This document shows positions 24,401 to 35,683 of a DNA stretch of 64,000 bases, piece after piece. Location of the stretch: assembly GCF_029784135.1 (NCBI RefSeq), contig NC_073745.1, positions 161,275,335 to 161,339,334 on the forward strand, read 5' to 3'. This DNA is from Toxorhynchites rutilus septentrionalis. Its lineage: Eukaryota > Arthropoda > Insecta > Diptera > Culicidae. Below the pieces are notes generated by a model. The model was not told the origin of the DNA. It saw only the letters and a program-made list of their open reading frames with translations, and ran no database searches. The first letter of the stretch is position 1. Every line of letters begins with the position of its first letter. The position numbers and the translations under genes were made by a program.

Positions 24401-25144
24401 GTCGTAGTGGAAGACCAGATCGCGTAGTAGTTGTTGATCTGGCTGTGGGTCTTCCGGCTCAGGGGGTTGTTGTACTGTGGCCTTCACTGGTGCTGATTCG
24501 CGTGCCCCACTCGCGAATGAATTGCTCAGCCGTACTGAACTTCGTCTCGACACATCGCTTGCTCTGTTGTTCTTGGAGCTTATTTCTCTCTGCACCTGCT
24601 GCTTGATCTCGTCGATTTGCGTTTGGGAGAGCATGTTGTTGCGTACTATCGCTCTACGCCTCGCGTTCATCGCGTTCTGATCAAGCCTCCCGACGAACTC
24701 TGGATACGCTTCCTCGAACATTGTTAGTATTCGAGGGCGACCGCTCATGTCCGTCTCCAAAGCAGTGCAGATGTAATAGGCGCGGATCACGAATTCAATC
24801 ATTTCGTGTGTCCACATGATCCGGCACCTAGTGGTACCCACAAGTGTGGACGACTGTCGTCTGGCAGTCGCAACACGTCTCGTAGGCGCAGCGTTTCTTG
24901 GGTGATGTCGATGGCTGCTGTTTCCGTGTGGCGGTAGCTCTTCGGGTTGAACCCGGCTGGTGGCCCGCTCTTGCACATCGCCCTCCAGCCGCTGGCCGCT
25001 CGCTCTTACACCCGTTCCAGGACCAGCTCCAATTCGGGGACCCTCCTCGGGTGATCGCATTCTAATTAATCTTCGTGATCGTAGCTCCATTTTATTGGGT
25101 GTATCTCCTTTGCCCGGGAGACAGCGGGTTGGCAAGGCCTCCAT
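21441..25144 (-). pseudogene. RLE-LINE polyprotein with one C-terminal frameshift
   Basis: The main frame covers 1,177 residues from an ATG at 25144 to a stop at 21611. In order: a basic, low-complexity N-terminus; a helical segment near residue 110 (WTHEMIEFVIRAYYICTALE), possibly DNA binding; RT with NWAAPGPDGVQNF, SKYRPITCLSSLYKIL, AYIDYRKAYDSIP (A, about 635), IFQGDSFSPLWF (B, about 700) and FYMDDLKVYADS (C, about 741). A CCHC knuckle, CRMCHQPGENIEHIMGGC, lies at about 1045, and the endonuclease core RPDIMVYDKSDRKVTIIDVA at about 1141. The frame stops at PLADCGG*. The other frame continues as LWGLREVPRIVPVVLSGTG to LGQD* at 21441, so a single indel near 21630 removes about 60 residues. 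All catalytic motifs lie upstream of it. Confidence 0.85.
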
Positions 25145-25360
25145 GACCCGGGAGGCCTTCCCCGGGAGAGATATAGCGCTCTGACTCGCTCACACCCCCT
25201 CACTTAGCCACTTTCGACACCCGTTCTCGGAGCCAAGACCAGGTGTGTGTTTCCAGTTCACGCCCGATCTAAAAATGTCGTCATATGATCTTCGTGGAGG
25301 CGTGAGATAGGAACATTTGAGACCAACAGGCAGGCTCCTACCCTATGTTGATCCCCATTT
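25145..25360 (-). other. 5' region of the RLE-LINE
   Basis: This is the non-coding leader between the ATG at 25144 and the T-run of the next LINE at 25367. It is GC-richer than the surroundings and contains ACACCTGGTCTTGGCTCCGA-like sequence. No promoter motif stands out. R2/R4-type elements usually use host transcription. Confidence 0.4.
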
Positions 25361-25440
25361 GAGAACCTTTTTTTTTTTTTGTAAAAATAGTTTTATTTTT
25401 CTGTCATACTTGTACAAATTTTGTGTGTTCTAACATTTCG

Positions 25441-28400
25441 TCAAACTTCTAGATCGAATTGAAAGTTTAATTCAGCTACATTAATTCTTCCGTTACATTC
25501 ATTTACAAAACATATGTAACTAATGAAAAGTTTGAGAATTTTCTCTCTTCGTGATTTGTCTATTCCTGCTAAAGCAGGTTTAACCAGGTCCTCGAAATCA
25601 AGTCTTCTGCATCCACCTAAGATGCCCGAAATTTTTAGCTGGAAAGCCATCCAAGCCGGTCCAACTCGAACACATGTGTAAAATTTGTGAATGAGGGTTT
25701 CAGTACATCGGCTTCCACAATGTTCACAGCTTTCGTTGTCAACTCGCTGCATCACGAAAAGCAATTTTCGGTGCTCAATTTTTTCGTTCACAAGTAAGTA
25801 TAAGTTAGTTCGCTGTGTTGAAGTAAGCTTTCTCGAGGCAATGTTTCGCCATGTGCGTGGCCAGTTCACTGTTGGACTGTTCCGTTCCACCCTTGGCAAT
25901 TCAGTTCGCTTCATGAAGAGCTGGATTGCACCGACGGAAGGGTTTTGTAGGATTTGGTGGGGAATTTGGGATAGGTTTGCTAGAATTGTTTTAAGGTCGG
26001 GAAGATCTATTGGGATTATTGGACGGGGATTTGCGTGGAATAGAAGGGATTTGTAGAAAGGAAGGGATTCGATTTCTCGTAGGTGTCGGTTTATTGCAAG
26101 TGATTTGCATTTTAGCGCTGGTAGTTGCAGCTTCAGGTCTCCTTCTTCTATGCTACGCGCCAGCTGCATCATCGGGACGCGGGCAACTATTCCTCTCCAC
26201 AGAAATGTTTCCATCGTTGATGTTAACTTCGCTGTATGTATACCCAACGGTGGTAATATGGACGCAATGTACCATATCTTGGAAGTGCCGAACGTATTCA
26301 GCATGATGATTTTCTGATGCAGCGTTAGCGTGCGCAGAGAATGCAGCCACATTTGCTGCGAAAATTTCCCCACCTGCGCACTCCAATTCAAAGTTGTCAT
26401 CTGTGGTATGGAATTTGTGAAAATAACACCTAAGATTTTGACAACATGGGCTGTTTGCAGCCATTGGGTGTTGATAGTTTCACCTTCACAAAAACCGACG
26501 TCAACAGCCACAGTTTTACTTAGGTTCAGTTTTGCCCCGGCAGCCCTCTCGAAGCAAGTAAACAGCCCATTCATAACTTCGATTTGACTTGCCGATGTGA
26601 CGATCACACTGATGTCATCTGCATACGCCACCAGCAGATCGTTTTCGCACACATGTTCAAGCCTGCATACCAGAGGATGTAGGTATAGTACGAAGAGGTG
26701 CATTGACATCGGGTCCCCCTGTCGCACCGATCGCTGGATCTCAAACGGACGAGAGAGATGTCCATTAATCAAAAGTCGAGAAGTGGATCGACTGATAATA
26801 GCAGAGGATAACAGAGCAATGAAGTCGGGGTTGAAGCCGAGCGATCGCATGGTCTCGAAGAGGAAAGAATGTCGGACCCGATCGAACGCATGGTCGAGGT
26901 CGAAGCTGATTAGCTTTCCTGCACGTCGGTGATATCGAAGACTCGCTATCCGATCTTTCAGAGCGAGAGTAGCTTGGAAGATGTTGTGCTCCGAGTTCGA
27001 GCATTTCTGCCCATCGCTTATAACGTGGTGTTCTCTCATCACCCGCTCCAGTCTGGTTTTGAGGATACGGGAGAACAGCTTGTAATCGCTGTTGAGCAGA
27101 GAGATCGGACGATATGATCGGGCTGTGTTATCGCCGCCTCTTTTCTTTACCAACACTATGATGCCCTCCACGAAGGCTGGAGGAACATTGCCGCTGAGCG
27201 CCTCATTTAACAGCAAGTTCAACTCGCGGTGGATGACATCGAACATGCGGTGGTAAAATTCTCTGGGAATACCGTCGCAGCCAGGAGACTTTCGGGGTGC
27301 GCTCGTTTTTATTGTAGACCAGATTACCTCTGTCGTAATATTTCTCATTATGACTTCGTCGTTCGACCGAACAATATTTTCGCAGACGAAGCTGTTCTCA
27401 TTTTCCCCCCTCGCCGCCTCAGAATAGAGTGTCGAGAAGTAGGTGACCATGTGCGCCTCAATCGTTCGGGATTTGTTATCGTTTCATCCTGCTCTGTCTG
27501 CAGTTGCGTGATGATGGTTTTCTTTCTCCGTCTTTCCCCCAACTGAAATATCGATATAGGTTCTCCCGCCACGTGCGTTTCGTTTATCCTCATGAAGGTG
27601 TGAGAGAATCTCCGTTGAAGCGCTAGCATTTCGCCTTTAAGTCGGTTGATAGTGATCAACATTTCTGGGTGCTGGTAGTACCCATCGTACGCTTGTCGCA
27701 GCTCACTGTAGAGGAACTGATGTTCTCTGTGGAAATCATCGAAGACGGCTCGAGACTTCCATTTGAAAAATTGTTTGATTTTTGGCTTGGCGAACGCGAT
27801 CCACCATTCAATCCAAGAGCCATAATTCCTGCGTTGCCGGGTCCAGAGCTGCCACTGTTGCTGGAATTCTGAAACGTTCTCGTCGGTCAGAAGATATGGT
27901 CTTAAGGACCAAAAACCACGGCCATGCTCTGGTCCAAGATGGGGAAGGCATATTCGAAGTGTCAGCGCTTTGTGATCAGTGAATGAACATACATGGGCAT
28001 GTGCTACTCGCAAATGATCGCGCAGACCGCTGCTCACATATATGCGATCCAGGCGTGACTGAGCGTTGCGACAGACGTACGTGAAATCATTATCATGCGG
28101 ACACAGTTTCTCCCATACATCAAGCAGCTGTAGTTGTTGGACAGTAGCTTTGAAGGCGGTACTCGTATTCGGGCTGCTTGAATCGCATGTTCGAAGCACA
28201 CAATTAAAGTCGCCTGCCAAGATTACATTCGTGGTGTGATGACGAAGATAGTAGGGAAGCGTTTCGTGGAAGAAATTCTCCCGAGCGGCGCGTTGCGAAG
28301 ATCCGGAGGAAGCGTATATATTACAGATCGTGGTGTCTTGCACTCGCAGCGCAATCAGCCGGCTGTCCAGGCTTCTCTCGACGTGAGTGACTTGTATGTG

Positions 28401-28613
28401 CTCCTTCAGAGCGATAGCTGTTCCCCTTCTCGAGTGGTCTACATTGAAGAAAACGATGTAGCCGGGCAAGGAGAGCTGTTCGTTCTCTACTTCTTGCAGA
28501 CACACGATGTCGAGGCTTTGACTATTGACGATGTTTCGTAGCGCGTTTAGTTTCGTGGGGTTTGTGATGGTAGCGATGTTGATGGACGAGATGTTGTACG
28601 ATGTGAGGGCCAT
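25441..28613 (-). pseudogene. L1-like ORF2: endonuclease, RT, zinc motif
   Basis: Two overlapping frames make up one ORF2. From the ATG at 28613 the APE endonuclease shows DIVCLQEVE, ILAGDFNCVLRTCD, SRLDRIYVSSGLRDH and SFTDHKALTLRI. This frame ends at 27348. The RT continues in the shifted frame (27450 to 25441) with YFSTLYSEAARGENE, KSPGCDGIPREFYH, RSYRPISLLNSDYKLFSRIL, SFDLDHAFDRV (motif A), SVRQGDPMSMHLFVLYL (motif B) and VAYADDISVIV (motif C). A C-terminal CEHCGSRCTETLIHKFYTC zinc motif follows at about 25720. One indel near 27450-27480 explains the break. Otherwise the catalytic residues are all present, which suggests a fairly young copy. Confidence 0.8.
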
Positions 28614-28619
28614 TTAAAT

Positions 28620-29403
28620 TATTGTTACCTCACTCCTATCGTCGTCGGTGTCATCTCGGCGGAATTTCTTTCCAGCTGGTCGTCCTCGGTTTTGTCTGCT
28701 ACTCATAGATGTGGTAGAGTCGTCAGTTTCGTTACCATTGCTGCTCTTGCTCTGCGAACGCAGCGCTGGTTTTCTGAAGAAATCGTCTACGGCTACGACG
28801 GGTTGTGGTGGTGCTAGTAAAGACGTTGAGGACTTAGTGCGTTGATCAAATGGTTACGTTTCACTAGCATATGGGCAGACCAGATACCGAGTGGTATGCC
28901 TTCGGCTTCGGTGTTCTCGCCCCACGACACCTCGCGAATCGAGAATACTTCTCCGTATTGGGTTAGAAAATTGACGACATTTTTTTCTGGCAAATCTTCG
29001 GGTAGATCGTGAACACGCACTTCAACACTACCGTCTACCAATGTGATACGGAGTTTCTGTTTTTTCCCTCATTTTCCACTTCATGTTTCCCGTCATGATC
29101 GTCAACGATTTTTTGGGCGAGTGTCAGGTCACTGACCTTAACGAACGCACATGCATCACCTCTATGGCACTGAAGTCTTTTGATTTCTTCCCTCTTCAAC
29201 CCGAGAACCGAACGGCAGAAACCAAAAAGTTTCTCGACTGACGGCTTCACGGCGATTTGCAAATAATCAATTTTGAATGTGTTTTCTCGCCTCATCGCGG
29301 AACACTTATCACGCGACGCGGGACAGTGTAATATTGAAATTTTCAACGGTGGGTACTTCACTTGAGATAAGCGCAATCGAAAAAATACGTCTGCACGTCT
29401 CAA
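28620..29403 (-). pseudogene. L1-like ORF1, broken
   Basis: Frames 29403-29035 and 29041-28814 join as one ORF1-like protein. IDYLQIAVKPSVEKLFGFCR and RGDACAFVKVSDLTLAQKI form an N-terminal domain, then DGSVEVRVHDLPEDLPEKNV and VVNFLTQYGEVFSIREVSWG resemble an RRM-type RNA-binding fold. The frame changes at about 29035-29041. A further low-complexity tail (Ser/Arg rich) may run down to about 28620. The family assignment is from layout and motif shape only. Confidence 0.55.
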
Positions 29404-29558
29404 AAGCTGAGCGGGTTATGACGTATAAATGTATGCATGTTGACGAAGTTATGACGGATATATTATCTTTTTATGTTGAATGTTTTCTGTTCTTTCTTTT
29501 TTGTCTAAAGACAATAATAATGATGGTATTTAGTTTGTTTTCAGTTTGCTAGATAGCA

Positions 29559-29570
29559 AGATTGTTGATA
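29559..29570. repeat. SINE target-site duplication, left
   Basis: AGATTGTTGATA here is matched by AGATTGCTGATA at 30058-30069 (one mismatch). The two flank the SINE and support retrotransposition. Confidence 0.75.
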
Positions 29571-30057
29571 GGGGGTCTCCGTAGCCACATTGGTTGCGCG
29601 TTCGCTTAGTAAGCGATCGATCGTGAGTTCAAAACTCAGGGCCCTCATTTGACCATCTTTGTGTTGTTACAGAATAGCTACGTCCACGCAACAATCATCA
29701 GCGATGGAGATCGATCCACGGTCGAAATAAGATCGATTCATCCATACAACTGCTCTGCTCTGCAAGACACATCGGGCTGCTGTTCTATAAATAACTCAAC
29801 AATGATCTATCAACTGTCTCCGCTGTCCGGTGGTCCAACTGGATAATGGAAGAACAGAAAGAATACTCTTACGCCTAAATGGCTACTGTGTGAATGCACC
29901 ATATGTAATGGTATAGAAGGAATACTGGCGAATGACAACTGTGTAATGTGCTAATTATAGATATGATAACCATGTGACATGTACACGATTAAAATTCGGC
30001 TCTGTTACATCAAAAATGCTAATGAGCCTTAAATAAATAAATGGGATTAAAAAAAAA
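29571..30057 (+). repeat. tRNA-derived SINE, full-length copy
   Basis: It begins GGGGGTCTCCGTAGCCACAT (box A region TAGCCACATTGG) with box B in CGTGAGTTCAAAACTC, about 60 bases from the start. The body is about 400 bases and ends GAGCCTTAAATAAATAAATG plus an A-run. Copies are at 47289-47729 (+) and 50624-51402 (-). The 12-bp TSD is clear. It resembles the tRNA-class SINEs of Aedes (Feilai-like), but I cannot confirm the family name. Confidence 0.8.
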
Positions 30058-30177
30058 AGATTGCTGATATTAGATTAAAAAAAAAAGCGAAGTCTACAAT
30101 AGTTTGAGCATCGCGCGCGTATGCAGACATGAACAATTTAGGATGAACCTCATTACAAGAGATTACAAATTGGAGGT

Positions 30178-30540
30178 GGAGCGAAGCTAGGGATAGCCCT
30201 ACCGGAATACTCGTAAACACATTTGTTAAATAGATGGTTATAACGAGATTTTTCTGAGTTGAGGCAGATCTGATTGCGAGTTCCAATGGACATGTGTATA
30301 ACCCAAGTTATGAAGGGCATATCAGTTTTCGAATTATCAGTTTTGAAATAAGCTAACATCATTTCGAAGGGTTTGATGTTAAAATCGGAATGTAGCTGGG
30401 GATAGCCCAATCGGAATACTCGTGAATTCATTTGTTAAATAAATGGTTATAACGAGATTTTTTGAGTGCGGCAGATCTGATTGCGAGTTCCAGTGGGAAT
30501 GTTATCCTTAGGATATGAAGGGCCTGAAGTGTTGGCTCGA
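30178..30540 (+). repeat. Imperfect direct repeat, about 209-bp period
   Basis: AGCTAGGGATAGCCCTACCG at about 30185 recurs as AGCTGGGGATAGCCCAATCG at about 30394. Both are followed by GGAATACTCGT, TTGTTAAATA.ATGGTTATAA, CGAGATTTTT and GCAGATCTGATTGCGAGTTC. Two units are therefore visible, diverged and non-coding. Confidence 0.65.
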
Positions 30541-30974
30541 ATTAGGCTTGGGGATGCTCAGCTGTCTGGACTCGGAAACGATCGCATTAGCAGACCGTTA
30601 TCGAGAATCTAGTAAAGCGGGAATTCTCTTGTAAATTCACGGTTGATATGGACATAGGTATTGGGTTCAATTCCCAATCGGTCAAGGATTTTTTCGGGTT
30701 AGAAATTTTCTTGACATGCCATGGAATAAGAAAGCTCGCGTGCTGCCTTATAAAGTTCATCAAATTCAGAGTCTATGTCTGTAGCACAACCAGTTCGTTT
30801 TATATTTATTTTATCGTTTTTACTGGTTCAGATTGATAATACAAAAGTAAATTCTTATAAGTAATTATCTTAAAGATAATTCGTCCGACTCAAACCTTTG
30901 TAGGGGAATGAGGTGGGACCATCATTATATTAAAAAAACGATTTTTCCGACCTTCCATACCGGGGTCCCCCCTT

Positions 30975-33040
30975 AAGTCATTCCAATATTCTGGTAATCG
31001 CTGTCATAAGGTTGGTTGAAAGATAATATTTACTGAAAAAATATATCACGTCAAACCATCATTCCTATTAAAAGTTATGTCTTCCGTTTTCACTCATCCC
31101 GTGTTTCAACATGCCTCGGTGTACCTTATATAGGGTAAATGATCTTGGTTTGTCCGATTTGGGGTATTTTTACGCAATCAGTAAATGCAAATTGATTTTT
31201 CTTCATGAAAATCACATATAATCGGTTGCCATAGAAACCATGTGAACAAAACTACTTTATTGAATTGGACAAGTCATGATCAGAATTGAGTTCATCAAAA
31301 TACGTTAATTTAATAGTTTTGCTATGTAAATCTGATACAAATGGTGTGCAAGAATGATGTTTACAATATTTGTAAGTGTTATAGTCCAGAAAAGGTCTGA
31401 ATAGGTGCGAAATAATCATCTGGTGATCGATTAAAAGTTAGCTCAAATGAGAGGCGCATTAACACCAATAGATGGTGTATTTTATAATCCTATGAAACAT
31501 GTGATTCTGTAAAAATATACTATAAAACTACTGTAAATCATGAAAAAGGCAATTTTATTTATATGTTTTGAAACATTCAAATACCTGATTTGACAAAGGT
31601 GTGCTGAATTAGAGCATTCAAAAAAGTGGACAAATCATGATTATATTTTCGACTGCACAAACCAAAATTATTTACTTTATTGCTGTTTCATAAAAAACCA
31701 TGCGTCTCCACAATGACAACCCCGTTTCATTGAATAAATGGAGACGCGTGAGCTTTTCGAAATGCAACAAAATTCGAGCACCTTTTTTTGCGAGATCCTT
31801 TGCCTATTGGAATTGTTGTATTTGGTCATTTGTTGATCCTTTCTTAAACCATATGTTAAGCTTACAATTCATTTGAATATCGCTTTTAAATGGTTCATTC
31901 ATAGTTCACCGTATGTAATCTAGTACGGACAAAACAATTAACTTCACACGCGTTTTGCTCGAACGTCTATTTTATCATCTTTCAATATGTACAGCTTGTG
32001 GAATTATTCTACTTCTTATAGGAATGGATCTTCTCAGTTAGATTTGTTTTCTTTAACGATGCATCAAAAGTGTTAAGATTTACCCAAATACATGTCCGGT
32101 GTTTTCAAAACAATGATCTTATATTTGCTTGGCTTGATTTCGGTTTTGACCAGTGTTATGAAATTATTTTTTTATGACTATAACTCCATGGGTATCGATT
32201 TGTCGTTTTGTTTGTGATTATCGTATTGTATGTTGAATTTGAGGCAATATTTTTTTAGGGTGGAGCGCTAAAAATGTATCGTTTAATCTAATTTCAAATG
32301 AACCTTGATTATTTTCACCTATAGTGGTGCGCTACAAATTTGATTTCCACTTGTTTTATATTATTTTAAATTGTGTTTGAAATAGGGCCTCTAGATAACG
32401 ACAAGCCTTTAGTTTTGATACTCCTGGACTATTCAAAAGCATTTGGTAGTATTTCTCATGAAATTATTTGCACAAAACTTCGTATTAATTTTAACTTCTT
32501 GAGTCACGCCACAACCTTAATCCAATCATATTTAGTTGGTCGAACGCAAGCTCTTTACAACAATGGATTATTTTCAACTTTCATTCCAATTTCTTCGGGA
32601 ATACCTCATGGTTCTATTCTTGGTCTAATTCTTTTTTCTTTGTACATAAATAATTTGCCTAATGTACTAAAGCTTTACAAAATCCACCTTTTTGCTGATG
32701 GCGTGTAATTATACTTTGTGACGTTTCGGTGACCTCTACTACCGATATTTCGGAGAAAATTAATTCAGATTCAGCCCGAGTTTTTGAATGGTCCTGTAAA
32801 AACATGCTGACTAATAACATGAAGAAAACAAATGCTGTTTTTATCAATATCGATAGAGTAAATAATGGAATCAAAACAAACTTACTTTTCAACAACACAT
32901 CTATTGAACTCAAAAAGCAAGCTACCAGCCTTGGAGTGACAATACAAGAAAGTTTTTCCTTCGATAACTATATTACAAGGCAATGTGGCAAAATATTTGC
33001 CGGGTTGAAAATACATAAACTTGTATGCTCTTTTCTAAGT
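30975..33040 (+). repeat. 2,066-bp tandem duplication, copy 1
   Basis: AAGTCATTCCAATATTCTGG at 30975 recurs at 33041, and every landmark checked (for example the RT start at 32373 and 34439) is offset by exactly 2,066. The two copies are almost identical; one difference noted is ATTAAT against CTTAAT at 32483/34549 (Ile to Leu in the RT remnant). The junction has a 1-base overlap (T). The unit carries AT-rich DNA and a dead LINE RT. Such identity means a recent duplication or an assembly artefact. Confidence 0.9.
32373..33040 (+). pseudogene. Jockey-type LINE RT fragment (copy 1)
   Basis: RT motifs are LILLDYSKAFGSI (A), SGIPHGSILGLILFSLYI (B) and LFADGV followed by a stop (C). Motif C should read FADD; the second Asp is Gly, so catalysis is lost. 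The frame shifts after the stop at about 32706 and resumes from 32729 (ISEKINSDSARVFEWSCKNM to FAGLKIHKLVCSFLS). The copy is cut off by the duplication junction at 33040. Confidence 0.75.
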
Positions 33041-35106
33041 AAGTCATTCCAATATTCTGGTAATCGCTGTCATAAGGTTGGTTGAAAGATAATATTTACT
33101 GAAAAAATATATCACGTCAAACCATCATTCCTATTAAAAGTTATGTCTTCCGTTTTCACTCATCCCGTGTTTCAACATGCCTCGGTGTACCTTATATAGG
33201 GTAAATGATCTTGGTTTGTCCGATTTGGGGTATTTTTACGCAATCAGTAAATGCAAATTGATTTTTCTTCATGAAAATCACATATAATCGGTTGCCATAG
33301 AAACCATGTGAACAAAACTACTTTATTGAATTGGACAAGTCATGATCAGAATTGAGTTCATCAAAATACGTTAATTTAATAGTTTTGCTATGTAAATCTG
33401 ATACAAATGGTGTGCAAGAATGATGTTTACAATATTTGTAAGTGTTATAGTCCAGAAAAGGTCTGAATAGGTGCGAAATAATCATCTGGTGATCGATTAA
33501 AAGTTAGCTCAAATGAGAGGCGCATTAACACCAATAGATGGTGTATTTTATAATCCTATGAAACATGTGATTCTGTAAAAATATACTATAAAACTACTGT
33601 AAATCATGAAAAAGGCAATTTTATTTATATGTTTTGAAACATTCAAATACCTGATTTGACAAAGGTGTGCTGAATTAGAGCATTCAAAAAAGTGGACAAA
33701 TCATGATTATATTTTCGACTGCACAAACCAAAATTATTTACTTTATTGCTGTTTCATAAAAAACCATGCGTCTCCACAATGACAACCCCGTTTCATTGAA
33801 TAAATGGAGACGCGTGAGCTTTTCGAAATGCAACAAAATTCGAGCACCTTTTTTTGCGAGATCCTTTGCCTATTGGAATTGTTGTATTTGGTCATTTGTT
33901 GATCCTTTCTTAAACCATATGTTAAGCTTACAATTCATTTGAATATCGCTTTTAAATGGTTCATTCATAGTTCACCGTATGTAATCTAGTACGGACAAAA
34001 CAATTAACTTCACACGCGTTTTGCTCGAACGTCTATTTTATCATCTTTCAATATGTACAGCTTGTGGAATTATTCTACTTCTTATAGGAATGGATCTTCT
34101 CAGTTAGATTTGTTTTCTTTAACGATGCATCAAAAGTGTTAAGATTTACCCAAATACATGTCCGGTGTTTTCAAAACAATGATCTTATATTTGCTTGGCT
34201 TGATTTCGGTTTTGACCAGTGTTATGAAATTATTTTTTTATGACTATAACTCCATGGGTATCGATTTGTCGTTTTGTTTGTGATTATCGTATTGTATGTT
34301 GAATTTGAGGCAATATTTTTTTAGGGTGGAGCGCTAAAAATGTATCGTTTAATCTAATTTCAAATGAACCTTGATTATTTTCACCTATAGTGGTGCGCTA
34401 CAAATTTGATTTCCACTTGTTTTATATTATTTTAAATTGTGTTTGAAATAGGGCCTCTAGATAACGACAAGCCTTTAGTTTTGATACTCCTGGACTATTC
34501 AAAAGCATTTGGTAGTATTTCTCATGAAATTATTTGCACAAAACTTCGTCTTAATTTTAACTTCTTGAGTCACGCCACAACCTTAATCCAATCATATTTA
34601 GTTGGTCGAACGCAAGCTCTTTACAACAATGGATTATTTTCAACTTTCATTCCAATTTCTTCGGGAATACCTCATGGTTCTATTCTTGGTCTAATTCTTT
34701 TTTCTTTGTACATAAATAATTTGCCTAATGTACTAAAGCTTTACAAAATCCACCTTTTTGCTGATGGCGTGTAATTATACTTTGTGACGTTTCGGTGACC
34801 TCTACTACCGATATTTCGGAGAAAATTAATTCAGATTCAGCCCGAGTTTTTGAATGGTCCTGTAAAAACATGCTGACTAATAACATGAAGAAAACAAATG
34901 CTGTTTTTATCAATATCGATAGAGTAAATAATGGAATCAAAACAAACTTACTTTTCAACAACACATCTATTGAACTCAAAAAGCAAGCTACCAGCCTTGG
35001 AGTGACAATACAAGAAAGTTTTTCCTTCGATAACTATATTACAAGGCAATGTGGCAAAATATTTGCCGGGTTGAAAATACATAAACTTGTATGCTCTTTT
35101 CTAAGT
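33041..35106 (+). repeat. 2,066-bp tandem duplication, copy 2
   Basis: This is the second unit of the duplication. After it the sequence continues uniquely (GCGGATATAAAGATAGCGTT), which restores the LINE frame that is cut at the end of copy 1. Copy 2 therefore holds the ancestral right junction and copy 1 the ancestral left junction. Confidence 0.9.
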
Positions 35107-35460
35107 GCGGATATAAAGATAGCGTTGTTAAAGAGTTAAGAGCTATTCTCTCATTTAATTGTATAATGATTTCGTACTTAGCTCTGTTTAGATTACGAGT
35201 TACGATCAACAGCTGCCTTTTAACTTGAGAAGATTCTGAAGTGTTTCATACCTGCAACATCGACTAATAGGCGGCCCTTTCGCCAAGTTTGGCCAAATGA
35301 GAAGCTGCTGTCTGGTTATTTGTTCAATATATTGGAATCTTTCAGAAGCCGATTCAACACCTCTAGATATGGAAATCTTTCTTCATTAGATGCGTGATTG
35401 AATAGTATTTACTACCCAACCAATAAACACGTTGAGCCGTAGGGACCGAGGCTGGGCTCA
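34439..35460 (+). pseudogene. Jockey-type LINE RT fragment (copy 2)
   Basis: This has the same lesions as copy 1 (FADGV, stop, frameshift), so the duplication came after the element died. Beyond 35106 this copy extends further: ADIKIALLKS*, then broken RT-tail sequence with FNLRRF and TSRYGNLSSLDA, up to about 35420. It lacks gag, endonuclease and the RT N-terminus. Confidence 0.7.
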
Positions 35461-35467
35461 ACGTGTT
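35426..35467. repeat. Perfect 13-bp hairpin
   Basis: AACACGTTGAGCC at 35426-35438 and GGCTCAACGTGTT at 35455-35467 form a perfect stem with a 16-base loop (GTAGGGACCGAGGCTG). It lies just past the dead LINE and may be its 3' terminal structure or the relic of another element. Confidence 0.7.
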
Positions 35468-35683
35468 AACACTGGAGAATTCTTTTATACCATTTACCAT
35501 ACATTACCAGAATTATCGTTAATTTTAAAATCGTGAAACCAATTCCACGCAAAAACCATTTGTAACTGTTTTTAAAAGGGTAATGTCTTATGCTACTTGT
35601 AAACAAGTGATTAATAATAATGATAATTATTATGAATATTCTTTGTCCGTTCAATTTTAGTTTTATTGTTAAAAAATATTCAA

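Larger units (their letters stand above)
21307..25360 (-). mobile_element. LINE with restriction-like endonuclease (R4/Dong-like)
   Basis: This minus-strand element has a 3' A-tail (T-run 21307-21316), one long ORF and a short 5' region reaching to about 25360, where the tail of the next LINE starts. The single ORF with a C-terminal PD-(D/E)xK nuclease and no APE endonuclease or RNase H places it with the early-branching LINEs (R2/R4/NeSL group). The RT motif YMDDLK suggests R4/Dong rather than R2. It interrupts the CR1-like fragment at 21299. The flank just before the tail contains a doubled GTTAGTTAAC. Confidence 0.8.
25367..29403 (-). mobile_element. L1-like LINE, near full length
   Basis: This minus-strand element has a 3' A-tail (T-run from 25367), ORF2 with APE endonuclease, RT and a C-terminal zinc motif, and an ORF1 upstream reaching to about 29403. 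The order ORF1-EN-RT-zinc ribbon without RNase H fits the L1/Tx1 group. It abuts the RLE-LINE head to tail. The 5' limit is uncertain and no TSD was found. ORF1 and ORF2 each carry at least one frame disruption. Confidence 0.75.

Noticed and set aside
22135..24606. Plus-strand ORFs up to 180 codons across 21.6-25.1 kb
   Set aside because: They lie antisense to the RLE-LINE polyprotein and have no motif; they are shadows of its GC-rich coding frame.
25691..28541. Plus-strand ORFs of 100-120 codons
   Set aside because: They are antisense shadows of the L1-like ORF2.
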